Origin: Methylocapsa sp. D3K7
GTDB taxonomy: Bacteria; Pseudomonadota; Alphaproteobacteria; Rhizobiales; Beijerinckiaceae
Reading direction: 5' to 3'
Length of the DNA: 64,000 nucleotides
Assembly (NCBI RefSeq): GCF_029855125.1
Contig: NZ_CP123229.1
Coordinates: 3,082,501 to 3,146,500, forward strand
The position numbers and the translations under genes are program-made. The notes under the pieces were generated by a model. It had not been told where the DNA came from, searched no databases, and saw nothing but the letters and a program-made list of their open reading frames with translations. The number at the start of each line of letters is the position of its first letter. Within the stretch, counting starts at the first letter, position 1. This document shows, one piece after another, positions 37,087 to 45,546 of this stretch.

Positions 37087-37854
37087 ATGTCCATCGATGT
37101 GATCGATCTTCGTTCTTTCTACAGTTCGTCCTTGGGCGAAATCGCAAGGCGGATTGTCCACAAAATCGTGCGGCAGCGTTTTGCCAATTGCTCGGGCTAT
37201 TCGATTCTCGGTGTGGGCTACGCAACACCTTATTTGGAGATTTTCCGCGAGGAAGCGGTGCGGGTGCTGGCGTTCATGCCGGCCGAGCAGGGCGTCGTAA
37301 ACTGGCCCGTCTCGGGTTTGTCATCTTCGGCGCTGATCGAAACAACCGCGCTGCCATTGCCAAATTCCTGTATCGACCGGGCGCTTGTCGTCCATGCGTT
37401 GGAAATCACCGAGCACCCGCGTGATCTCCTCGCCGAAATCTGGCGGATTTTAACGCCCGGCGGGCGCGTCGTCGTCGTGGTGCCTGGCCGCTCCGGACTC
37501 TGGGCGCGGCTCGACCGGACACCGTTCGGGCATGGGCGGCCCTATTCGCGCGGTCAATTGGCGGAACTCTTGCGCGAGTGTCTGTTTTCCCCGACCCATT
37601 GGTCGGAAGCCTTGTATGTGCCGCCGTTCCAGCGCCGGACTTGGCTGCACGCGGCGGCGTTCGTCGAGGAGATTGGCGTTGGTCTCTCATTGCCGTGTGG
37701 CGGCGTCTTGATCGTCGAGGCGACCAAGCTCTTGTACCGGCCGATCGCGATCCGCAATCCATTGGCTTATGCGGAGCCGCGCCGCCAGCCCGTCCTGTTG
37801 CCGGAACCGGCCGGGGTCACTCCTGGAATGGTGACGGGGCGGATCGTCTCATAA
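37087..37854 (+). CDS. class I SAM-dependent methyltransferase
   Basis: 255 residues from ATG at 37087. The Rossmann methyltransferase fold is recognisable: motif I reads ILGVGYATPYLE, weaker than the usual GxGxG, and the post-motif region PNSCIDRALVVHALEITEHP with EIWRILTPGGRVVVVVPGR is typical of type 11 methyltransferases. The gene sits divergent from gloB, a frequent rhizobial arrangement. The substrate is unknown. The end overlaps the convergent hydrolase by 6 bp. Confidence 0.85.
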   Translation: MSIDVIDLRSFYSSSLGEIARRIVHKIVRQRFANCSGYSILGVGYATPYLEIFREEAVRVLAFMPAEQGVVNWPVSGLSSSALIETTALPLPNSCIDRALVVHALEITEHPRDLLAEIWRILTPGGRVVVVVPGRSGLWARLDRTPFGHGRPYSRGQLAELLRECLFSPTHWSEALYVPPFQRRTWLHAAAFVEEIGVGLSLPCGGVLIVEATKLLYRPIAIRNPLAYAEPRRQPVLLPEPAGVTPGMVTGRIVS

Positions 37855-38547
37855 GCGCGCGGAAACACCGGCGGCCGGTTTCACACCGAAGCATTTGGCA
37901 AGGAACAAGCCGCCGTGCAGGAGACCTTCGCCGTCGATCCCATGTCCAAGACCAATCGAAAGATGCCATTGGCATGGAAATCCGGCCTGCGCCAATTCGG
38001 CCGCCGAAAGGAACAAGGCTTCGGCCGGGATGACGTCATCCTCGCTGCCATGGACGAGCAGGACCGGGGGAGACTTACCGGAGGGACTGGGCGGCACGGC
38101 TTGAGGTTGATTTTCCGCAGCGACAAGCTCGCCGGAATAGCCGAGAATTGCTGCCGGCGGCCGTGCCCGCCGCAATCCGGCATGCAAGGCGAGCATCGTC
38201 CCCTGGCTGAAGCCGACCAGAGCCAGCCGGCTGTTATCCAGGCCTTGCCGGTCGAGTTCGGCATCAAGAAATGCGTCGAGAAGCGGGGCGGCCTTGTTGA
38301 CTCCAATCCAGCGCTCATTCGGATCACGCATGGTCAAACGAAACCATTGGCGCCCGCCTGGCACTTGCCCGCACGGCTCGACCGCATTCGGAGCGACAAA
38401 CGCTGCGCCTGGCAATAGAGCGCGCCATTGCTGGCCGATCGCAATCAGATCGTTGCCGTTGGCGCCATAGCCATGCAGAAAAACGACGAGTTGTTCCGCC
38501 GTCCGCGATTTTGCCGCGAGTCGCGGTCCGTCGAGCGTTACCGCCAT
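37849..38547 (-). CDS. phospholipase/carboxylesterase-type hydrolase
   Basis: 232 residues of the alpha/beta hydrolase family related to acyl-protein thioesterase-like esterases. It has VVFLHGYGANGNDL, the nucleophile elbow LVGFSQGTMLAL, the acid in HGSEDDVIP and the histidine in GLGHGIDGEG. It lacks a signal peptide. Substrates are probably short-chain or lysophospholipid esters; the exact one is unknown. The 179 bp to the next gene contain nothing notable. Confidence 0.9.
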   Translation of the reverse strand: MAVTLDGPRLAAKSRTAEQLVVFLHGYGANGNDLIAIGQQWRALLPGAAFVAPNAVEPCGQVPGGRQWFRLTMRDPNERWIGVNKAAPLLDAFLDAELDRQGLDNSRLALVGFSQGTMLALHAGLRRARPPAAILGYSGELVAAENQPQAVPPSPSGKSPPVLLVHGSEDDVIPAEALFLSAAELAQAGFPCQWHLSIGLGHGIDGEGLLHGGLFLAKCFGVKPAAGVSARL

Positions 38548-38726
38548 GTGACAATGTCCGGTGAGATTTGGAGGTGTATTGACGGCTCTTGAGCGCGAAG
38601 GTCAAGACCTGTGCGGATAAGGGCAAGAGCAATCACGCCGCAGTTTGTTAACAGCGAAGTGAAGGGGAAGAACTTGCCAGAGTTACCGGGGCGGGTTTGT
38701 ATTGCCGGCCTGGAGCTTTCAGACAT

Positions 38727-39620
38727 ATGACGAGGTCCTTTACCAGCGGCGTTTTCCGGTTCGCGCCTTCTTCCAACGGCTACCTCCACCTTGGCCACGC
38801 CTACTCGGCAATGTTAAACTTCCTCTTGGCTGGACCGGGGGGAGGCCGTTTCTTGCTGCGAATCGAGGATATCGATCGTGAGCGGTGCAGGCCCGAATTC
38901 GAGGCGGCCATTTACGAAGATCTCGCTTGGCTTGGGCTCACCTGGGAAACCCCCGTTCGCCGCCAGGCCGAGCATTTTGACGCCTATGCGGGTGCTCTCG
39001 CCAAGCTCACGGCGCAGGGACTGACCTACCCGTGTTTTTGTTCGCGGCGCGAGATCATGGACGCCGTCGCGGGCCGTGCCGGCTGGCCGCGTGACCCGGA
39101 TGGTTCGCCGTTCTATCCGGGGACCTGCAAGCATCTTTCGCGTAGCGAACTTCAGCGGCGGATTTCGGCTGGCGAACCAGCGGCGCTGCGAATCAACATG
39201 GAAGCTGCGACGGTTAAAGTTGGCCGCCCGCTTATTTGGCGGGAAATCGGGCCAGATTTACAATCGCGCGAAATTGCCGGCGAGCCTTCGTTGTGGGGAG
39301 ATGCGACACTTTCGCGCAAGGATATTCCTGCAAGTTATCACATAGCCGTCGTTGTCGATGATGCGCTGCAAGGTGTGACGGATGTGGTCCGGGGAGAAGA
39401 TCTCTATTTGGCGACGGGGTTGCATCGTCTCTTGCAGGCCTTGCTCGATCTTCCGGTGCCGTCCTATCGCCATCACGCGCTGTTGCGCGACGCTTCAGGT
39501 CTGAAATTGTCAAAAAGTGCGAGGGCAAAGCCAATCCGGGCGTTCCGCGAGGAAGGTCTTTCCGCCGCCGCGGTACGGGACAGGCTTTCCCCCGACCTGG
39601 TTTTTATAGGGGCGCCGTGA
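38727..39620 (+). CDS. gluQ: glutamyl-Q tRNA(Asp) synthetase
   Basis: 297 residues from ATG at 38727. A truncated class I glutamyl-tRNA synthetase: the HIGH-like segment is NGYLHLGHAYSA, the KMSKS-like segment is GLKLSKSARA, and there is no anticodon-binding domain. Zinc cysteines appear in YPCFCSRREI with a further cysteine in YPGTCKH. It attaches glutamate to the queuosine base of tRNA-Asp. Length fits GluQ and excludes a full GltX. Confidence 0.94.
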   Translation: MTRSFTSGVFRFAPSSNGYLHLGHAYSAMLNFLLAGPGGGRFLLRIEDIDRERCRPEFEAAIYEDLAWLGLTWETPVRRQAEHFDAYAGALAKLTAQGLTYPCFCSRREIMDAVAGRAGWPRDPDGSPFYPGTCKHLSRSELQRRISAGEPAALRINMEAATVKVGRPLIWREIGPDLQSREIAGEPSLWGDATLSRKDIPASYHIAVVVDDALQGVTDVVRGEDLYLATGLHRLLQALLDLPVPSYRHHALLRDASGLKLSKSARAKPIRAFREEGLSAAAVRDRLSPDLVFIGAP

Positions 39621-39833
39621 CAGAGCACCGCCGGACCCCGACATTCTTTGGCCTTGAAGCCACCGTATCGCCATAAAAATGAGCAAATTGAAGCCTCAAA
39701 TAAACACCAATCAGCCACAGGCTTGGCTTTACGGAGCTTCCGGCGCCATTGCTCATAACTCTTCCCCCGCGTCTCACAACCGACGCTTTTCTCAAGAAAG
39801 TGTCGCGAGCAATCTCCACAAATGGTGGTCCAT

Positions 39834-40487
39834 ATGCGAACAATTGCCCTTTCCTTAACGCTACTTCTTCTGCCCGTTGTACCGGCGGGTGCCGATAATC
39901 CTCCCGCAGCGACCAAGATCCACAAAGTCTTCGATATTGTCCGCGGAAGCGATAAAATCGGCACCGACACAGTCGACATCGAACATCAGAATGATACGAC
40001 CACAATAAAGGTCAAAACAGACGTTTCCGTGAAGGTGATGTTCATCGAAGCGTACCGCTACGAACATTCCGGCGACGAAACGTGGAAGAACGGCCACCTC
40101 GTTGCCTTTAAGTCCCGAACCAACGACAATGGCACGAAACATTCCATCGACGTCAAGGTGGCGCCCGACAAGCTGAGCATGGAGGCTGATGGCAAGCACA
40201 GTGAGCTGCCGAAGACCGCCACGCCGGCGAGTCTGTGGAACATAGACGTAATCCATCAGACCGAGACTTTCGATCCCGATACCGGCAAGCGCCTATCGAT
40301 GAAAGTGACGGACATGGGCGAAGAAACATTAACCATGCATGGTGCGCAACATCAGACCCACCACTACAAGATCGCCGATACGCTCGAGGGTGAGTTCGCG
40401 CGCGAACTTTGGTACGATGGCGACGCACTCGTCCGGACCAAGATTATCGGCTCCGACAATTCGGTGATCATTACAGATTTGCGCTAA
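39834..40487 (+). CDS. exported DUF6134-like protein
   Basis: 217 residues from ATG at 39834. A signal peptide (TIALSLTLLLLPVVPAGA) is followed by a mature beta-rich region beginning KIHKVFDIVRGSDKIGTD and including YEHSGDETWKNGHLVAF and ARELWYDGDALVR. This pattern recurs in uncharacterised periplasmic proteins of alphaproteobacteria (DUF6134-like, from memory). No enzyme motif is seen. The 213 bp before it hold no gene. Confidence 0.75.
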   Translation: MRTIALSLTLLLLPVVPAGADNPPAATKIHKVFDIVRGSDKIGTDTVDIEHQNDTTTIKVKTDVSVKVMFIEAYRYEHSGDETWKNGHLVAFKSRTNDNGTKHSIDVKVAPDKLSMEADGKHSELPKTATPASLWNIDVIHQTETFDPDTGKRLSMKVTDMGEETLTMHGAQHQTHHYKIADTLEGEFARELWYDGDALVRTKIIGSDNSVIITDLR

Positions 40488-40506
40488 AGCGTCCGTTCGC
40501 CGCGCG

Positions 40507-42522
40507 TCAGTGATCCTGGCGAGCGGCGATCCGGTCAGCGTTGGGGGCTTTGAGGACCAAGCTGTCAATGCGTTCGCGTTCACGTTTGAAATTGGCGAGC
40601 ATGCGGCCATCGAATTCGCGGGTACGGGCAAGTTTCACCCGCATCGGATCAACAAAATGTCCGTTGACCATGATCTCGTAGTGGAGATGCGGTCCGGTGG
40701 CGAGCCCCGTCTGACCAAGATAGCCGATTGGCTGGCCCTGCCGCACATGCGCCCCTTCGGTCGCGCCGCGTGCAAACCCGGACATGTGGTTGTAGGTCGT
40801 GATATAGCCGTTGGCGTGCTGGATCTCGACGCGGCGGCCGTAGCCTGAATCCCATCCTGCCTTGATGATGGTGCCGCTGCCCGCCGCGAAAATCGGCGTA
40901 CCGATCGGGGCGGCCCAATCAACTCCGGTATGCGGCCGCGAATAGCCAAGGATCGGATGATACCGTATCCCGAAGCCGGAGGTAAACCTGCCTCCGACGA
41001 TTGGCATGCGAACCAAAAACTTGCGGGTCGAACGGCCGTCTTGATCATAATAATCGATGACGCCGTCATCGGGAGTCTGAAACCGGTAGTAGCGGTAAGT
41101 CTCATTGCGGGCGGTAATCGTAGCGTAAAGCAGCTGATTGTGTCCCTCGCCTTCCTCGCTTTCATCATAGAAGGCCTCGAATGAATCGCCCCCGCTGACC
41201 GCGCGTCCAAAGTCGACGTCATTGGCGAAAATCCGGACAAGCTCATCGGTGACCGGACGCGGAATTTCTTGCTTCATCGCGGTTTCGTAAAGCGAATCAT
41301 AAAGCCGCATGCCGTCGGTGTCATCGGAATCATCGCTCTCACCGGAGTTTTGCCGTTTGGCGGTGCGGCGCGGCAGAGTCACTGGGACATATTCGCCGCG
41401 ATCATTCACCGCGATATTCGTCTCCAGGGTCTCGCCCGAATATACCGAAAGGCGGGCAAGCGTCATCGTGGTGCCCGAACCATCGAGATCGGCAAAGAGC
41501 AGCTTGAGGCGTGCCCCTTCCGCCACCACGGCGCGGCCGCTTGGCGTTCCGAAGGCCGCAATGATTCCTTTGATCTGATCGTTTGTTACACCCGCGGAGC
41601 GCAGCACGCTTTCAAGTGTCTCACCGTGCCGGATCACGACGAGACGTTCTTCCATTTGAGTTGCCTCGGAAACGCGTGGCGTGCGCCCGATATTTGATAC
41701 ATTTTCCGGGACCATGCGGACTTCGATTGTGGAAAACGGAGCCGTCGAGATCGGTTCGCCAGGATTGGCATACGCCAACACATTTGGCAGATAGGCGCGG
41801 GAGGTGCGCATCAGAAGAAGCTGCGGCGGCAAGGGGAGCGGTCTTGCGCCCGCCGCCATAGTGTTTTTGACCTGCTCCGCGATCTGCGCTTGAACCTCCT
41901 CCATCGAGAGCGCGGCTGCCAGCGAAAATTTCTGGCCGGCCAACTCGCGCGTGGACCATGAGATTTCGGCGTCGTCCTGGACCGGTTCAGGGGCGGCATC
42001 CAAGGCATTGCGTGCACCGGCCAGAACCTTCAGCGGATTGAATTGCGGCACATCGTCGGAAAGGCCGAAGCTTGCTAGCGTCAAGGTCGTCTGGACATGG
42101 GTGAAGGTGTGGACTTTCATAACCTCCTTGTCGCCGGACTGGATCGCGGCCGGTGCTTGGAAGCTCTGCTTTTCGGCGATGATATCGACGGCTTTGACGA
42201 GCCGGTCACCCTTGCGAGAGTTTACCCCATAGTCGAGGGTGATCTCCTTACGTTGCGAAAGCGCTGGCGCCGTAGGCTCGGCGAAATATGTTTGATGTCC
42301 AAGCGCCGCATAGATGGCGGCCGCGATGAGGGCGCCACCGGAAACGCCGGTCAGGAGGGTCCCTGCGAACCAGCGGAGAGAGACTTTGCGGCGATCGAAG
42401 GAAGCCTGCCGTGCGCCGCTGGTCTCGATCGCTGGATCGATGCCAAAGTCTATGGCGCCAAACCGGGAGGGTCGAAGGCGAAAGCCGTGGCTCTGAGGTC
42501 CCAATTGCGCGCTCATCGTCAT
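40507..42522 (-). CDS. M23-family peptidoglycan endopeptidase, membrane-anchored
   Basis: 671 residues. A short cytoplasmic N-terminus precedes one membrane helix (about residues 55-72), then a long periplasmic region with a LysM-like or SH3-like segment (EERLVVIRHGETLESVLRSA). The C-terminal LytM/M23 domain has the zinc ligands in HTGVDWAAP and GPHLHYE, so it should be active and cut peptide crosslinks for cell growth. It is likely an elongation or division hydrolase. It is convergent with the preceding exported protein. Confidence 0.9.
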   Translation of the reverse strand: MTMSAQLGPQSHGFRLRPSRFGAIDFGIDPAIETSGARQASFDRRKVSLRWFAGTLLTGVSGGALIAAAIYAALGHQTYFAEPTAPALSQRKEITLDYGVNSRKGDRLVKAVDIIAEKQSFQAPAAIQSGDKEVMKVHTFTHVQTTLTLASFGLSDDVPQFNPLKVLAGARNALDAAPEPVQDDAEISWSTRELAGQKFSLAAALSMEEVQAQIAEQVKNTMAAGARPLPLPPQLLLMRTSRAYLPNVLAYANPGEPISTAPFSTIEVRMVPENVSNIGRTPRVSEATQMEERLVVIRHGETLESVLRSAGVTNDQIKGIIAAFGTPSGRAVVAEGARLKLLFADLDGSGTTMTLARLSVYSGETLETNIAVNDRGEYVPVTLPRRTAKRQNSGESDDSDDTDGMRLYDSLYETAMKQEIPRPVTDELVRIFANDVDFGRAVSGGDSFEAFYDESEEGEGHNQLLYATITARNETYRYYRFQTPDDGVIDYYDQDGRSTRKFLVRMPIVGGRFTSGFGIRYHPILGYSRPHTGVDWAAPIGTPIFAAGSGTIIKAGWDSGYGRRVEIQHANGYITTYNHMSGFARGATEGAHVRQGQPIGYLGQTGLATGPHLHYEIMVNGHFVDPMRVKLARTREFDGRMLANFKRERERIDSLVLKAPNADRIAARQDH

Positions 42523-43216
42523 TGCGCGGCTTCAATCTTGGCTACGGCCGCCGAGGGTCTGGCGATGCCGGGCAAGGTGATGTGAACCCCAAAGCATGTT
42601 CCGAAAAAGGTGAGCGGCTTTTTCGAATCCAACATGCTCCCCCTTTAATGAAACTGCCTGAGCCTGTCCGATTCCGTAAATTGACGGTATCTGGAGGCGT
42701 TCTTGGTTTGCGCGGAAGCTCGTAAACGCTTCGGTAAGACGACCCATTGAACAAACCTTTTGAAAATGGCTCAAATGCGGCGTAGCCTAAGGAGGTTGCG
42801 CCGGGCCTGCCTTGTTGCGACGCCGCACGGACGCGTGCAAGCGGGGCTGTTCTGCTGAAAACCATATTCTCAGAAGGGAAAATTTTGGAGTTTCCTGGTG
42901 TGGCGCAGGCCGTGTGGCGGTTGACAACTGGCGCTTGGCTTTGTAGATACCCGAGCCGAACGACAGCGAAACCCGCTCGCTCGCGATCGGACGACTGCGT
43001 CAAGCATCTCGCAATATAGGCCATTTCGGGCGTCAAGCCATGAAGCCTGCGCGATAGATGCCTTTACGAAGGTTTGGACGTATATTTTTTGAGGGTCCGG
43101 GGACGCCGCCGGATTTCAGACCCCGTTTCGTCTCAGGCCGAGATGTAACGTGTTAAGATTGAAATTTTGTCAGTTGCGCTTGATCACGAAGCGTCCGAGA
43201 CATGAGGGAAGCCCAG
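42523..43216. other. long gene-free stretch upstream of rplU
   Basis: 694 bp lie between the divergent M23 peptidase and rplU genes. It holds the imperfect palindrome at 42593-42638 and, near the right end, the rplU leader. Frames in it lack ribosome binding sites and recognisable products. The rplU promoter is probably in the AT-richer part at about 43080-43180. I see no RNA gene. Confidence 0.4.
42593..42638. repeat. REP-like imperfect palindrome AGCATGTTCCGAAAAAG
   Basis: AGCATGTTCCGAAAAAG on the left pairs with CTTTTTCG-AATCC-AACATGCT on the right, with a few extra bases on one side of the stem. It resembles dispersed intergenic palindromes of Hyphomicrobiales. I saw only one copy in the window, so repetitive status is inference. 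Confidence 0.4.
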
Positions 43217-43543
43217 TTGTTCGCAGTTATCAAAACCGGGGGCAAGCAGTACAACGTCACCGCCGGGGACACGATCACCGTCATGACGCTCGCGGGCGAG
43301 CCCGGGGATGCCGTGACATTCGATCATGTTCTCATGCTGGCTGGTGACGGAGCACCGGCATTAGGAACCCCTTTCATCGAAGGCGCCAGTGTCGCGGGCG
43401 AGATCGTTGAGCACACGCGCGGACCGAAGGTGATCGCCTTTAAAAAGCGCCGGCGGCAGAATTCCAAGCGCAAGCGCGGTCATCGCCAGGATTTGACGCG
43501 GGTCAAGATCACAGGCCTTCCTGGGGCCGCGCCAACCAATTGA
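43217..43543 (+). CDS. rplU: 50S ribosomal protein L21
   Basis: 108 residues from TTG at 43217, chosen because GAGGGAAG lies about 7 bases upstream and the product then starts MFAVIKTGGKQY, as L21 normally does; ATG at 43202 would add five residues. Basic FKKRRRQNSKRKRGHRQ near the C-terminus matches the 23S rRNA-binding end. It is followed by rpmA and a GNAT gene. Confidence 0.96.
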   Translation: MFAVIKTGGKQYNVTAGDTITVMTLAGEPGDAVTFDHVLMLAGDGAPALGTPFIEGASVAGEIVEHTRGPKVIAFKKRRRQNSKRKRGHRQDLTRVKITGLPGAAPTN

Positions 43544-43641
43544 ACCGCTATCCTGGATAATCCGCGTTCCGCTTCGGCGAAGATTTGTTTGATGCGAAAG
43601 AGCGCACTGCGCGATATTCGCGCAGTTTTGGAGCCTGACCG

Positions 43642-43917
43642 ATGGCACATAAAAAAGCAGGTGGATCGTCCCGCAACGGCCGCGATTCCGATGGGCGGCG
43701 CCTAGGCGTCAAGAAATTCGGCGGCGAATCCGTCATCGGCGGAAACATTATTGTGCGCCAGCGCGGGACCAAATGGCATCCCGGCGCGAATGTCGGAATT
43801 GGGACCGATCATACGTTATATGCCTTGATCGAAGGAAAGGTCGCTTTCCGGACCAAGGCCGATGGACGCGCCTATATTTCGGTCCAACCATTGCCGCAAA
43901 CAGCGCCCACGGAATAG
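43642..43917 (+). CDS. rpmA: 50S ribosomal protein L27
   Basis: 91 residues. Starts [20 protein letters not shown], the N-terminal tail that reaches the peptidyl transferase centre, followed by [20 protein letters not shown] and [11 protein letters not shown]. There is no cleavable leader as in Firmicutes. It lies 98 bp behind rplU. Confidence 0.97.
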   Translation: MAHKKAGGSSRNGRDSDGRRLGVKKFGGESVIGGNIIVRQRGTKWHPGANVGIGTDHTLYALIEGKVAFRTKADGRAYISVQPLPQTAPTE

Positions 43918-43990
43918 GGGAGGCGGGAAACCTCCACCTGATCCCGATCCCACGGACCCGGTGGACTTGGTTTTTCAAACGCGAGAACCA

Positions 43991-44007
43991 CTCCTGAAAT
44001 TCAGGAG
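43991..44007. other. hairpin CTCCTGAA-A-TTCAGGAG after rpmA
   Basis: Perfect 8-base arms around one central base, 74 bp beyond the rpmA stop and before the GNAT gene. Without a T-run it is more likely a processing or attenuation structure than a terminator. Confidence 0.3.
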
Positions 44008-44105
44008 GCTAAAGTCCGGAAAACCCGCAAGGGTCGGAAAGGGGCGTGGATACCACCGCCCTTTATTGGTCGAAAGCCCGCGATGGGCTGACCACCGGAG
44101 CCAGC

Positions 44106-44774
44106 ATGTTCCCGGATTTGACCACTGACGACATTTTTCGCATCGAGACAAGGCGGCTCTGGTTGCGCTGGCCGCGCGCGTCTGATGTTGTATCGATCAC
44201 AAGTTTCGCCAGCTTGCCGCATGTCGCGCGGATGACCGCGTTGATTCCGCATCCCTATCCGCCCGGCGAGGCGGAGCGGTTCGTCATGAAGGCGCGTGCC
44301 GACAACGCCGGCGGCTCGGCACTCAATCTCGCGATGACCCAAAAAGGTGCCGGTCGTCAGATCATTGGTCTGGTTGGTGCGCATCTGGCTACCGCGTCGG
44401 ACATGGAAATCGGCTATATGCTCACGCCCGCTGTCTGGGGTAAGGGTCTTGCGACCGAGGCCGTCATAGCGCTCGCCGACACGGTTTTTAGCCTCACTCG
44501 GGCCGACCGAATCATTGCGAATGCGCGTGTCAACAATTTGGCATCGCGCCGGGTTCTCGAGAAAACCGGCTTCGTTTTTGTTGATACGGGTCTCGACTTT
44601 TTGCCCGCGCGCGGGGGCTTGCACCCTTGCGATAGGTTGCAGCTCAACCGCCAAGCGTGGGCGGCGGCGAGGAAAGCCAGGGGCGAGAAACGGCCTATGC
44701 CGCCCATGGTGCAGCAAGCCCATGACACAACCAGCGCGAAAGAGCTGCCGTCTGTCCGGCAAGCCGAAGGCTGA
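44106..44774 (+). CDS. GNAT-family acetyltransferase (RimJ/RimL type)
   Basis: 222 residues from ATG at 44106 with GGAG 7 bases upstream; a GTG at 44046 is possible. The GNAT fold is seen in RIETRRLWLRWPRASDV (N-terminal strand), MEIGYMLTPAVWGKGLATEA (acetyl-CoA-binding motif A) and NLASRRVLEKTGF (motif B). Substrates of such enzymes include protein N-termini and antibiotics; here unknown. The family normally stands between rpmA and obgE in rhizobia, but obgE does not follow here. Confidence 0.88.
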   Translation: MFPDLTTDDIFRIETRRLWLRWPRASDVVSITSFASLPHVARMTALIPHPYPPGEAERFVMKARADNAGGSALNLAMTQKGAGRQIIGLVGAHLATASDMEIGYMLTPAVWGKGLATEAVIALADTVFSLTRADRIIANARVNNLASRRVLEKTGFVFVDTGLDFLPARGGLHPCDRLQLNRQAWAAARKARGEKRPMPPMVQQAHDTTSAKELPSVRQAEG

Positions 44775-44802
44775 TGATGCGGAGTGAGCAAAGCAAAGGC
44801 GC

Positions 44803-45546
44803 ATGAACACCAAATCTTTTGCGTCACCGCGCGCCGATGTTGCGCTTGTCGAACGCCAGCTCTTTCCAAGCAGAGCCAAGGCGCAGGAAGCGATTGCGGC
44901 CGGACTTGTGCGGTCCGATGGGAAAATCATCCGCAAAGCCTCCGAGCCAATCCCGCCAGGGGCCCAGATAGAAGCCGCCCCCGCCTATCCTTGGGTGTCG
45001 CGCGGCGGCGTCAAGCTTGCTGCCGCGCTCGACGCTTTCGGCTTCGATCCCGCCGGACGCGTGTGTCTCGACGCTGGTGCCTCGACGGGTGGTTTCACCC
45101 ATGTTCTGCTGACACGCGGCGCCGCCGAAGTCATTTGCGTGGATTGCGGACATGGCCAATTGCACCCTTACATCGCAAGCGATCCGCGGGTCGTATCGCA
45201 TGAAGGCTTGGATGTCCGGCATGTGACCAAAGCCTTGCTCGCGCAGGCGCCGTCCTTCATCACCTGCGATGTGAGCTTCATATCGCTTGCTTTGATTTTA
45301 CCAGCTTTGCTGCCGCTCGCTGCGGCACGTGCGCAACTGGTCGTCTTGATCAAGCCGCAATTCGAAGCGGGCCGTGGTCACACAGTCAAAGGCATCGTCA
45401 AAGACGGCGCGGTGCGGCGCCAAGCCTGCGAAAAAATCGAAAGCCTGGTCAACAGCCTCGGCTGGCAAATCGCCGGGATCATGCCGTCCCCGATTGAAGG
45501 CGGTGACGGCAATCAAGAGTTTCTTCTCGGCGCGCAACGGGGATGA
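44803..45546 (+). CDS. tlyA: TlyA-family S4-domain methyltransferase
   Basis: 247 residues. An N-terminal S4 RNA-binding domain (ADVALVERQLFPSRAKAQEA) precedes an FtsJ-like methyltransferase with VCLDAGASTGGFTHVLL and LIKPQFEAGR. Homologues methylate 16S and 23S rRNA ribose or are annotated haemolysin A. Its last four bases overlap the start of the next gene (ATGA). TlyA usually stands near dxs; no dxs is in the window. Confidence 0.9.
   Translation: MNTKSFASPRADVALVERQLFPSRAKAQEAIAAGLVRSDGKIIRKASEPIPPGAQIEAAPAYPWVSRGGVKLAAALDAFGFDPAGRVCLDAGASTGGFTHVLLTRGAAEVICVDCGHGQLHPYIASDPRVVSHEGLDVRHVTKALLAQAPSFITCDVSFISLALILPALLPLAAARAQLVVLIKPQFEAGRGHTVKGIVKDGAVRRQACEKIESLVNSLGWQIAGIMPSPIEGGDGNQEFLLGAQRG

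Noticed and set aside
43918..44045. Possible known structured RNA after rpmA
   Set aside because: A hairpin is present, but I could not match the region to any known RNA family such as SRP RNA, RNase P RNA, 6S RNA or a riboswitch.
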